A stretch of 64,000 nucleotides of DNA, from assembly GCA_038503075.1 (NCBI GenBank), contig JBCAML010000018.1, positions 930,001 to 994,000 on the forward strand, read 5' to 3'. Of the stretch, positions 21,191-30,702 are shown in pieces. The stretch's first letter is position 1. The number at the start of each line of letters is the position of its first letter. Source of the DNA: Gyromitra esculenta (lineage: Eukaryota; Ascomycota; Pezizomycetes; Pezizales; Discinaceae). The translations under genes and the position numbers were made by a program. Under the pieces are notes generated by a model, which searched no databases, had not been told where the DNA came from, and saw only the letters and a list, made by a program, of their open reading frames with translations.

Positions 21191-22910
21191 TGTAACAGAT
21201 CTACAATACTGTTACCTGCAGTGAAGCATAATAGTACCGGACAAGCAGAGAGGTAGTAAGGATCAACATGAGTGGTGTAGCTACCACATGCTAGAGGATA
21301 CCTGCTACCCTGCTGTTCCAATGGAGTGGAACCAATGAGAATAGCATTAGCTGACCAGTCAATGATATATCTCTGGTGATACCAAGCACAGGAAGCTCCT
21401 GTGGTGGCGTTCCCAATCCATCTGTGCATGAACCAGCGGCCCAGAGCCATTGGTGGGTCAATAGGAAATCTATTAAGTGCAGGACACCTCACATGCAACA
21501 GTAGACTGATCAGCGCCGATTCCTGCATCCAGCATAGGCATGGCATGCAGCTGGCGGATCCAGAAGGTCTAACTGGACAGAACAACCGAGGAATACCGGA
21601 GAACACTGAAGTAATCATTAGCTGAATCCTGAGGTGCCCCGCCCGCAATAGCTTGGCATGTTCTCAGGGTCTTGACGGGCCCCCAGCAGAGTAGAACAGA
21701 AAGAGGATGGCGAGTCAGCCGCACTATAAAGATAGTGCATGACCCCGCCACCTGTTGCTCTTCTTCCCAGTCTCATCAGGACAATACTACTGAGTAGAGC
21801 CCTTAAGATTATTGAGTACTTTGCATATAAATACTCTTAACATCTCGACCTGATTTCTAGTATTTGCAACGGCCTTATTCCTATACCTATTCCCACTACA
21901 GCGCAGTAGGACTTCCCCCGTTACAGGCTCCTACTGAGGCTTTGGAAGCCTTTACCGCAGTGGTAGGAGTTGGCTGGGCAGTCTTCCCGTATAGGTAGCG
22001 CTTGAAGGATGTGGATATTGAAGCTAGCTCTGCCAAGCTGACTGTGACAGTTTTCTCTGATGTCAGCCTCTGGAAGAGCTCATCCTCCGGCATGGTCTCT
22101 ATGATGTCGTTGCGGAAGGCCCTCCTAGGCACACTGGGTGGCTTCTCTTTTTGCTTCTTCCTTGACTTTGGCAGATCAATATCCATAGTCTCGACAGGTG
22201 GGTAAGCCCTGGGCCTCGGCGTCCTGGTGTTGGCAATGCCCTCTTGCTACTCAACCTTCTTTCGAAGATCCTCCCTCCTCCCCTTCTTTTCTGCTGGTTG
22301 CCACTTCTCTATGCGGGTAGGCTTAGCCATAGACACATACCACCTCCCATACAGGTCCACAGCCTCTTCTCCCCCGCTAGAAAGCCCCCCTTTGGCACCT
22401 TCCTCCCCTTCGCTCTCCTCTACCTCGCTCTCCTCACTCTCCTCGCTCTCTTCATCCAGATCCTCTAGCCTAGCCATCCAGACCCCGAAGGATGCCTCCC
22501 AGTCTCACGGTTGTGTCTCATTTTGAGCTCTTCGGTATCCCCGAAGATAAGCAGTGCTACTCAAGAGAGGAAACAACACGTTTGAGGAGTGCAGAGTTTC
22601 TACAAGTCCTACAATGGGGTCTAACTCAAGGGAAGTTAAGTGCAGCGACGAGGACAGCAACAGCGAGGGTTCTGAGGTAGAACCGAAGTAGTATTGAATA
22701 ATACAGGTAGAAGTGAAACAAGAACGTTGCTTAGGGAAAGAAGAGAAAACGACCATAGCAACCAAAATCCATCTCTTATATATCCTGCTTTTCTTCCCAT
22801 AGCCCGTAGCCGAACATGGCCAAACAACAAAGACATTATGAAAGAAAACCATAACCTGCTGTCACCTCTCTATCCGAACCCTAACCCATTATCTGACTTT
22901 ATCCGTGAAA
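21191..22910 (-). repeat. Right arm of the 1,720 bp inverted duplication
   Basis: Contains inverted LTR-B (21191-21925), the gag-pol linker segment and inverted LTR-C (22503-22910). The inner target duplications are copied (GGCTC at 21926-21930), the outer ones are not. Flanks TCAAG and ATATC do not match, so this arm is the derived copy and it interrupts the RT. Confidence 0.93.
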
Positions 22911-23656
22911 ATATCTGAGCAGTGGGGGGACGACTGGGAGACGAAGTTTGACCCTACCGAGTTCCACCTCACCCAGTTCTCGGAGCACTTCCTGCGCAAG
23001 CTGGCAAGTATAGCAAGTTTGGGGTAGTCAATGCAGCAGGTGTGGATGGCCCGAGACGCAGGGTATAGGATGCGACTGAAGGATTGCTCTTCAGGTCAGC
23101 AGCTTGCTCTGTACTTCCAGCCAAAAGATGTGGCATACTCCAGCAAGTGGCAGGGGCAGGCGGAGAAAGGGAAGGTGATGAAGGAGGAGGTCCTAGAGAA
23201 GGACCTGATTAGGGTTTGGGCAGAGGATATGAGGCCGAAGGTGGTAAAAGGGAAGCGGAAGCGGAAGTGGAGAGAGGTTGCAGCAGAGGAGGGTATGGTA
23301 GCCACAGGCGGCGCAAGGGGACAGGAGTCCGCGTCGGCGCGGACTTCTCAGTGGTCATAGGCAGGTGAAGAGACAGGTGAGAAGACGGGTGGAGAGACGG
23401 CAGTGGAGGAGGTGGAGGAGGGTGAGGATGAGATACAGGCTTCGACGGCGTGTGGGTGTGGGGCTTACCTACAGAAAGGCTGGCTGGCGAAGGTTCGGGG
23501 GTATAGGATCTCTGAGGGGGTGGGGCTGGTACAGCAGGGGAGGCATTTGGAGGCTGATGTAGGTGTGGGGTTAGACAACCTCTGCTAGGAGCATCTCCAG
23601 AGGCTGGCGTCGCTCATAGGGCTCTATACCAAACACCTGAATCGCCCAGCAATGAC
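22911..23656 (+). pseudogene. Degenerate upstream part of a 2OG-oxygenase-like gene
   Basis: Broken frames (FDPTEFHLTQFSEHFLRKL; 23031-23360 with LALYFQPKDVAYSSKWQ; 23403-23588) keep protein-like composition and lead toward the oxygenase core beyond the nested LTRs. The linkage is inferred from position. Function of this part is not recognised. Confidence 0.45.
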
Positions 23657-23661
23657 CTAAG

Positions 23662-24516
23662 TCTCATGGTTGAGTTCCTCGTTAAGCCCTTCAGTATCCC
23701 TGAAGGTGAGCAGTGCTACTTAAGCGAGGTAACAACACGTTTGAAGAGTGCGGTGTTTCTACAAGTTCTACGGGGGTCTATCTCAAGGTGAGATAAGTGT
23801 GGCGAGGTAAACGACGACAGCAAGGGTTTTGAGGTAGAATTTCATGGATTGATTTAAGGAATAAATCATGGTTTGGTTGTTGGTTATATCGTTATCGGGA
23901 TGGTTGTATAATTTCTTTGTCGTTCGGCTATGTTTTGGTTATTGGAATAATGTCTTTGTGTTTCGGTTGTTGTCGGGTTGTTGTTGGTGTCACAGGAAAG
24001 CAGGGTATTTAAGTGAAGGATTTCGGTCGCCCCTGTTTCTCTTTCTCTTCTTTCCTTAAGCAACGTTCTCGCTTTACTTCTGCTGTATCTGCCAAATACT
24101 ATCTCGGTTCTACCTCCGAGCCTTCGCTGTCGCTGTGAAACATCGTCAATACTTCGCCTTGAAGTACACTCATTGTAGAACTTGTAGAAACCTTGCACCC
24201 TTCGAACGAGTTAGAATCTCGCTTAAGTAGCACTGCTCACCTTCAGGGATAGTGAAGGGCTTAACGAGAGACTGGACCGTGAGATAGAACCGAGATAGTA
24301 TTCTAACAATTACAGCAGAAGGTAAACGAGAACGTTGCTTAAGGAAAGAAGAAGAAGAAGACAAAGAGTGAACAGAATCCGTTGCTTAAATACCCCGCTT
24401 TCCTAGTCCAAACCCAAATAACCGAAAACACCCAAAAATACAAAGACACTATCCCAACTCAATACCCGAGACCCATAACAATCACCGAACCGAAACCTAA
24501 CCCTTAATCCGTGAAA
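23662..24516 (-). repeat. Solo LTR-C (outer) split by a nested LTR
   Basis: Starts TCTCATGG and ends CCGTGAAA, with a perfect 5 bp target duplication CTAAG (23657-23661, 24517-24521). It is split at 23840 by an oppositely oriented LTR of the same family; without the insert and its duplication it is about 405 bp. Confidence 0.88.
23840..24284 (+). repeat. Solo LTR-C (inner, nested)
   Basis: TTTCATGG to CCGTGAGA, with a perfect 5 bp duplication TAGAA (23835-23839, 24285-24289) inside the outer LTR. It is younger than its host LTR. Confidence 0.9.
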
Positions 24517-25389
24517 CTAAGGCTGCTATACCTCCATAAGCGCCGGGATACGATCGGCGACATGCATGCCGCCCCTGACACATACAGCTGGTTCCGGAAG
24601 GGCGGGAGAGTGAAGGTGGAGGTGGACGGTATGGGCTCTATGCTGTATGTGCCTACAGAGTGGGTGCTCCCGAAGTTCAACAGGCAAGCTATTTTCTGTC
24701 GCTATAGTAGTCTGGGAGCCTGGGAGGCCTTCGTCGAGACAGGGAACTGTGTGGTGCCGGCGTTCCGTTGGATGGTAAATGATGTCAAGCTCATGGAGAA
24801 GGTGTCTGAGGAGTTCAATCTGTACCTGCATCACCAATGGTCGGATCAGATGGGCTGGCTGCGCATTTGCTACCATTCGGTCCTGCAACAGATGGCTAGG
24901 CAAGATCCGGTGTACTACTTCCTGGTCCTGGCGGCAAGATCTGACAGAGTATTTCGCATGCTTTCCTTCCCCCATTATGTCAAGTTTACGCTGCCCAGGG
25001 ATTACACAAGCTTTAGGCATATAGATCTGAATTCCCAAAAGGCAATAGACTCGGGCGTGGGTGTGGACCACATACAGACTTTGGTGTCATTGGATCAGGA
25101 GATCCCTGAAGGCTGTACCGCGGTTGTGGAGGGCTTCCACAGGAATCTTCGTGCTTTGTGGGAGAGGGTAGAGAAGCGAAGGGAAGTGAAGGATGGTCCC
25201 ACAGTGTGGACCTCGAAGATCTACCGGAAGGAGGATGTGGAGGCTTTCGGGAGGGAGACCAACGTCATATGTATGCTAGGGGACCTACGCATTTCGCTCC
25301 CACACCTTATACATGGATCGACAGAGGGGCCAAAGGATCAGACGATCCTGCAGCATAGGACGGTCAACCGCTGGCCAATAGAGCTCTAG
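24511..25389 (+). pseudogene. 2OG-Fe(II) oxygenase-like protein fragment
   Basis: The 292-codon frame contains the signature of a double-stranded beta-helix dioxygenase: an HxD iron motif in FRHIDLN (about residue 168), IQTLVSLDQEIPEGCTAVVEGFH, then GDLRISLPHLIHGS with the distal His (about 269) and an Arg in HRTVNRW (about 284) for 2-oxoglutarate. A TAG at 25387 ends it; related coding continues to about 25540 (EITEAHRSLSVLPKNATGQ). The 5' part was separated by the nested LTRs and a LINE cuts the 3' end. The substrate is unknown. It is a different branch from the TET/JBP-like gene at 28578. Broken context suggests a pseudogene. Confidence 0.6.
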
Positions 25390-25540
25390 GGTGATGGGGA
25401 GGCGTTGGAGTTCTTGGGCGTCGGCACCAGGATGGAGATCACAGAGGCACATAGGTCTTTGAGTGTGCTCCCAAAGAACGCTACTGGGCAGATCAATGTC
25501 CAGAGACGTATGGTGAGGCGCTTTCCTAGCACCCCCAAGG

Positions 25541-27012
25541 TTTTTTTTTTTTTGTTCAAATCATTTGATTATTGTTTCTAGGTACAAAACCGCTTATACA
25601 ACACGAAGGTTATGAAGTCAAAAAACCTATCCCCACCAGATAAACACCCTTATCCGCCTGGGTAACATGAAAGAACACAAGAAAAGCGAACCAAGTACTT
25701 CCAACAGAACAAGACGATGTTCCTGCGATAAACGACTTAACAGTGCAGGGAAAAATTGACAACAAATGCCTGTGAAAGTAAAGAGACTTGCAAGCAACAG
25801 CTAAAAAACAATGAGAAACAGTAGAAGTAAGTCCACAGTAAAGCCGCAGTGGAAGTAAAAAGCAGCCAGGAAAAATTGCAATCAAAGTTAGTTGGGGTTG
25901 AGCAAGTATAAGTAAAGTGACCTAGAGGTCCATCTGATCATCTGCCGGAGGGGGCGGTGAGGCCTTTGAAGGGCGTGATGGGCAGCTGTTCAGGTGTGAC
26001 TCATGGGGTCCGTCACAGTTAACACACTTAACAAGAGTGTGAGAGCAGGGGCGGCCTTTGGTTGAGCAAGAGAGTGTGGGGCAGCTATGATCAGCAGTAG
26101 GATGAAGTCCAACACACCAGCGACAGCATGGTTGGTTGGGGCATTTATTTGTGTGGTGTCCAAATTTGTGGCATTGGGAGCACTGGGTGGAGGGTCCGAA
26201 GCGGAGTTTGCGTTCGGATCTAACAGTGGTAGAGAAGGCAGATAAGCGAGTGCGGTTGGCGATCTCATTAGCTTTGGGGCCAGATAGTGTGATAACAATT
26301 GAGGAAACTGTTTTCCCTCTTCGTTTTTCAGGTAGGGTGAGCCATCTGTGGGGGATGTCCATGATAAGGCCAGGGTTGAAGTTGCATAGTTCTTGCTGAA
26401 TAGCAGTGGGCTCCATAGAGGTGGGAATACCATGTACAACAAGTTGGTGTAATGGTTCGTCAAGGTGTAGGGAGCGAGCTCCTGGGATTAGGTGAAGAAA
26501 TTGGCCAACTTTCCTGTAATGGGTGTTGGCAAACATGTTGTTCATGACCGTTAACGACACATTCTGGGAATGTGTGTCTATTGCCACAGACTGGATGGTG
26601 ATGGAACCAATGGCAGAGTTGAGTTTATCTCTGAGTTCCGTGGGTGACCCCTGAGAAAGGGGAGTGCCGTCGCGTTTGACAATTAAACGGCGAGCACACA
26701 TGGTGGGAGATGTTGAGGGAGAGGAAGATGAAGTCTTAGGAGCAGGAGTGTTAGCAGCCTGTTTGGCCTTTGCTGGTTGGGGTTTTCTCTTGGGTTTGCT
26801 GGCGGCCACCTGGGCCCATTGCAAAGGCTTTGGGGCAGGAGGAGCAGGAATTGCAGCAGCAGGAGCAGGAGCAGGAGGAGCACTTGGTGGTGCAGGTGGT
26901 GCTGGGGGCGCTGCTTTCCCTACTGTGAGAAGGTGCATGCGCTCTTGTTTGTTCAGAGTTGGAGACTCTGGAAACATGTCAGGGAGAGGTGCTGGACTCT
27001 TAGCAGCCTCGG
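25541..27012 (-). mobile_element. ORF1-only LINE-like retroposon, copy 1
   Basis: A 13 bp poly-T (25541-25553) is the poly-A tail on the minus strand, followed by about 370 bp 3' UTR and an ORF1. No ORF2 lies between ORF1 and the tail. The 5' end is truncated at about 27012 compared with the copy at 51979-53997. No target duplication was recognised. Confidence 0.82.
25922..26977 (-). CDS. LINE ORF1 (Gag-like) RNA-binding protein
   Basis: 351 codons, open throughout. A Pro/Ala-rich N-terminus is followed by a Lys-rich stretch, a central domain (IGSITIQSVAIDTHSQNVSL, HLDEPLHQLVVHGIPTSMEP) and cysteine knuckles: CSQCHKFGHHTNKC, CCRWCVGLHPTADHSC, and CVNCDGPHESHLNSC. This architecture is that of ORF1 in fungal Tad1- and I-type LINEs, which packages LINE RNA. 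The N-terminus is shorter than in copy 2 because of 5' truncation. Coding capacity appears preserved despite absence of an RT. It could be translated if transcribed from flanking DNA. Confidence 0.78.
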   Translation of the reverse strand: MFPESPTLNKQERMHLLTVGKAAPPAPPAPPSAPPAPAPAAAIPAPPAPKPLQWAQVAASKPKRKPQPAKAKQAANTPAPKTSSSSPSTSPTMCARRLIVKRDGTPLSQGSPTELRDKLNSAIGSITIQSVAIDTHSQNVSLTVMNNMFANTHYRKVGQFLHLIPGARSLHLDEPLHQLVVHGIPTSMEPTAIQQELCNFNPGLIMDIPHRWLTLPEKRRGKTVSSIVITLSGPKANEIANRTRLSAFSTTVRSERKLRFGPSTQCSQCHKFGHHTNKCPNQPCCRWCVGLHPTADHSCPTLSCSTKGRPCSHTLVKCVNCDGPHESHLNSCPSRPSKASPPPPADDQMDL

Positions 27013-27285
27013 AAAGGCAAAAGGGTATGAGGCAGGAAAAGCCAAGATGTAATAATTAGTGGATTTCTTTGTATTCATGTGTGATTTACGAGTTGAGTGT
27101 CTTTACGGTATGGAATGTTAACAGGTCATTTGTGTGTTTTATTGCATGGCACTAGGCAGTAAGTACTAACCCTCTATATTTAGATGCTGTTCGAACAGGT
27201 TTACTCTACTAACGATCAAGAAAATGAATATCTTTTATGCCAGTGTTCTATATCTCCAACTACTTCTACTAATATAACTAGTTTT
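27013..27285 (+). repeat. Direct repeat F, copy 1 (duplicated 3' end of the TET/JBP-like gene)
   Basis: About 270 bp nearly identical to 30055-30327, beginning in the last codons of the TET/JBP-like gene (GGCAAAAGGGTATGAGGCAG) and running through its 3' flank. It starts exactly where LINE copy 1 ends. Confidence 0.88.
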
Positions 27286-27476
27286 TGATACCCTATTTGT
27301 GGGACCGCTGGGCCAGGGCAGGGTAACTATCCTTGGCATGTTACCCGTCCTTCGATTTTCTGTTTGCTCCAGCCACACCTAACGAAGTCAACACCTCGCC
27401 TATACATCACCACATCTTATGCCCGCCCATCAACTCTCGATCCAAAGCTTTTCTCCTACGCCTCAAGCTCTTCTCT

Positions 27477-27998
27477 AACAGCCCCCGCCCGAGCAGCCTC
27501 CGCCCAAGCAGCCCCCACCCTAGCAGCACCCGCCCGAGCAGCTCTCGACTGCCAGCTTCTCCCCGCCCAAGCAGCCCCCGCCCGAGCAGCCCCCGCCCTA
27601 GCAGCCCCCGCCCAAGCAGCCCCCGCCCTAGCAGCCCCCGCCCGAGCAGCCCCCGCCCGAGCAGCTCTCGACTGCCAGCTTCTCCCCGCCCAAGCAGCCC
27701 CCGCCCTAGCAGCCCCCGCCCAAGCAGCCCCCGCCCGAGCAGCTCTCGACTGCCAGCTTCCCCCCGCCCAAGCAGCTCCCGCCCGAGCAGCCCCCGCCCT
27801 AGCAGCACCCGCCCGAGCAGCCTCCGCCCGAGCAGCTCTCGACTGCCAGCTTCCCCCGGCCCAAGCAGCCCCCGCCCGAGCAGCTCTCGACTGCCAGCTT
27901 CCCCCCACCCTAGCAGCCCCTGCCCGAGCAGCCTCCGCCCAAGCAGCCCCCGCCCAAGCAGCCCCCGCCCTAGCAGCCCCCGCCCAAGCACTCTGGTC
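27477..27998. repeat. GC-rich 15 bp minisatellite
   Basis: About 35 units around CAGCCCCCGCCCGAG, interspersed with a CTCTCGACTGCCAGC variant that itself recurs every 60-110 bp. Three forward or reverse frames stay open (Pro-Arg-Pro-Ser-Ser type repeats), which is a consequence of the period being divisible by three. No gene is claimed. Confidence 0.9.
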
Positions 27999-28577
27999 GA
28001 GCAGCCCACCCCAAAACCTTAACCCCACAGTTCCCACCAAACGACTCTCAGCCTGCCTGCCTACAACGCTCCGCCTGCCTACCGCGCTCCGCCTGCCTTC
28101 TATTCTCTGCCTACCAACTGCTTTTATTATACTTCAAGGTTCGTTTAACGTTCTCCTGTCAGTTTCTTCGCTCGCAACCTCGTTCCTGTCCCTGTCCCTG
28201 TCCCTGTATGGCTTTGGCTTCGGCCTTGGTACTAGTTCCATTCGCGTTCTTTGTGTAGCAAGGTAGTTGAGAATTCCTATGACCGCGCCAATGGTATATG
28301 TACTGTTGGTCAGGGACCTGGCTACTACAACGTCAATTTTTGACGGTGACGCGTGGCAATACGGTCCGCCTGGGTGTAAGGCTTCCCGGCCCCACTTCTC
28401 GCTGCTCAATAAAGAGGGTAAAATTCCTGTGCACGAGGTCAAGGCAAAGAACCCTCTCGCAGGAGGCAAACATGCAAAAGAACCCTCGCGCAGGAGGCAA
28501 ACATGCAAAAACTCGCTACTCATCAATACCGCATTCAACCATCAGCATTAAGCTGACAGGAGACCAATAGATTTAAA
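27999..28577. other. 5' region of the TET/JBP-like gene
   Basis: Contains CCTGTC repeats at 28182-28208 and a tandem pair of about 31 bp (28447-28513, CGCAGGAGGCAAACATGC). It presumably holds the promoter and leader of the 28578 gene. Confidence 0.45.
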
Positions 28578-30101
28578 ATGCCTTTTTCTGCTTCCGCTCC
28601 CGCTTCCACAGCTCCCGCTTCCACAGCTCCCGCTTCCACCTCCGCTTCCACTTCCGCCTCCGCTTCCTCTTCCACTGCTCCTGCTTCCTCTTCCGCCTCA
28701 GCCTCTGCTTCAACTTCCTCCACTTCTACTGCCTACACCCCCGCTTCCACCTCTTCCACTTCTCCCGCCTCCGCCTCCACCCCCACTTCCGCTTCCGCTT
28801 CCACTTCCACTTCCACTTCCGCTTCCATAGGTTCCGCTTCCGCCTCTGCTTCCGCCTCCGCCTCAACCTCCGCTTCCAAATCCCTTTCCGCTTCCGTAGC
28901 TTCCGCTTCCGCTCTCGCCTCCGCCTCCGCTTCCAAATCCCTTTCCGCTTCCACTTCGAATGATACACTATCCAGAATCCGTCACTTGATGGACAGCAAA
29001 GCATTCAAATACAGCAACTTCCCATATCAAATTCCTAAGGGCAGCACTGTTGAGACAGAAGTTACTACCATCTACCAGTCATGGAAAGCGATCCAAAATA
29101 TTTTTGTTGTTCGCTCTCCAATTTCTTACACACTTTTGAAAGAAAGGTATCATGGAGAACAAAAGTTGATGGCAAGCATCACAGAGCACACAGAAGCCAT
29201 TCATACCTTTGCATTCTACCCTTCTAGCATGGGAGATTTGGAAGTCCGTGATCAGGAAGGAGTTTTATTGGGATACAGATTCAAGCTTGCAAAATCACAG
29301 GTGCAAACTTTGACAGAATCTGATGCATTGCTGCCTGATCGCACTACCAGGAAACAGGGGGGAGGTGGAGATCCACTTGCACGGGGTGTATATGACACAA
29401 GGCATTATGGTGTGTGGGCTCATTACAATAAGAGAATGATGGAGACAACAGAGACAAAAAGGGATCAGCCTATTGCTGATAAATGGTTGAAGGAAAATCA
29501 GGAACTATTTGAGGCAATCTCCTACGAACTGAGAATGCAAGCACCAGAACAGTGGGTGAAGTTCACGGGCCCTGTTGTTAAACATATGGCAACATACAAA
29601 ACCAAAGCGGGGAAGGCATTAACACCTGCTGCAGGTGCCTGGCATGGGGTTTGTATCAATAGAGGGCAGCAAGGTGATGTATCAGCTACACATCAGGATT
29701 GGATGGACCTGCCTACTTGTTTTAATGCAATGGCACCATATGGGACAGGATTCAAAGGTGGAGATTTGGTTTTATGGCAACTGAAAATGAAGATTCAGGT
29801 TGGCGTTGGTGAATGCTTTATGTTTTTGGGAACTCTAATTGCTCACAAGGTGACAGAGATCACAGAGGGGACAAGGAACTCTATTGATCTTTTTACTGCA
29901 AAAGGCAATTTTGACAAACTTGATCGATACAATGAAAAGGTAGGAAATCAAAAGTACGGTAGGAGTAACGGGAAAAAGAGAATGGAAAAAGGATTGGCAA
30001 AGAAAAAAAAGGATAGAAAGAGTCATAGAGCTGAGCTACGAGAAGCAAAGAGGGAAAGGCAAAAGGGTATGAGGCAGGAAAAGCCAAGATGTAATAATTA
30101 G
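28578..30101 (+). CDS. TET/JBP-like 2OG-Fe(II) dioxygenase, probably transposon-associated
   Basis: 507 codons in one open frame. Residues 1-132 are a Ser/Ala/Thr low-complexity stretch. Residues about 135-440 contain a conserved domain ending in the double-stranded beta-helix core: GVCINRGQQGD, HxD in SATHQDWMD (about 371-373), GGDLVLWQLKMKIQV, GECFMFLGTLIAHKV with the distal His (about 421), and EGTRNSIDLF with the 2OG-binding Arg (about 431). This order matches fungal transposon-linked TET/JBP proteins, which oxidise 5-methylcytosine or related bases. The tail (about 455-507) is Lys/Arg-rich. It is convergent with the Helitron Rep-helicase, 602 bp away. All iron ligands are present, so it may be active. 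Activity on DNA is inferred, not shown. Confidence 0.72.
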   Translation: MPFSASAPASTAPASTAPASTSASTSASASSSTAPASSSASASASTSSTSTAYTPASTSSTSPASASTPTSASASTSTSTSASIGSASASASASASTSASKSLSASVASASALASASASKSLSASTSNDTLSRIRHLMDSKAFKYSNFPYQIPKGSTVETEVTTIYQSWKAIQNIFVVRSPISYTLLKERYHGEQKLMASITEHTEAIHTFAFYPSSMGDLEVRDQEGVLLGYRFKLAKSQVQTLTESDALLPDRTTRKQGGGGDPLARGVYDTRHYGVWAHYNKRMMETTETKRDQPIADKWLKENQELFEAISYELRMQAPEQWVKFTGPVVKHMATYKTKAGKALTPAAGAWHGVCINRGQQGDVSATHQDWMDLPTCFNAMAPYGTGFKGGDLVLWQLKMKIQVGVGECFMFLGTLIAHKVTEITEGTRNSIDLFTAKGNFDKLDRYNEKVGNQKYGRSNGKKRMEKGLAKKKKDRKSHRAELREAKRERQKGMRQEKPRCNN

Positions 30102-30327
30102 TGGATTTTCTTTGTATTCATGTGTGATTTACGAGTTGAGTGTCTTTACGGTATGGAATGTTAACAGGTCATTTGTGTGTTATATTGCATGGCACTAGGC
30201 AGTAAGTACTAACCCTCTATATTTAGATGCTGTTCGAACAGGTTTACTCTACTAACGATCAAGAAAATGAATATCTTTTATGCCAGTGTTCTATATCTCC
30301 AACTACTACTACTAATATAATTATGAT
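30055..30327 (+). repeat. Direct repeat F, copy 2
   Basis: 3' end and flank of the TET/JBP-like gene; the other copy is 27013-27285. Together they bracket the gene as direct repeats 3.0 kb apart. Confidence 0.88.
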
Positions 30328-30702
30328 TACTGTTACCAATGTTTTAGCAAGAACATCAAACAGCATTATCTGCATGGTTTTACCTTACTACAAATTTTTC
30401 AACTGCCACATGCAGCATCCTGGCTACCACTATTTACTTCCTCGTTACTAAATACTGTTTTTCTACTTTCTTTGAGACTGTTACCTTGTTACCACCACAA
30501 TCATTTTAACAGTCCCGGAACAATTTACCATTCTCTTGAGACTAATCACCCCTTAGTTTATTAAACTCTCCTGACCTTATTTTCCTCGTTACCACTAATT
30601 AGCTACAGTATAACCATCTACTTTCCACTTCTCGATCTCTTAATTTTTTTGACATCAAATATTCACGACAATTGGCACCAGCACTGAACACACTACTATG
30701 AT
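30328..30702. other. Spacer between convergent genes
   Basis: AT-rich, no gene. It would contain the 3' UTRs of the dioxygenase and the Rep-helicase, or a Helitron 3' end, which could not be identified with confidence. Confidence 0.45.

Noticed and set aside
27477..27998. CRISPR-like array
   Set aside because: Direct 15 bp tandem units without unique spacers in a eukaryotic genome; it is a minisatellite.
27333..28266. Long open frames of Pro-Arg-Ser and Ala-rich repeats on both strands
   Set aside because: The 15 bp repeat period keeps several frames open at once; no start context, domain or splice support.
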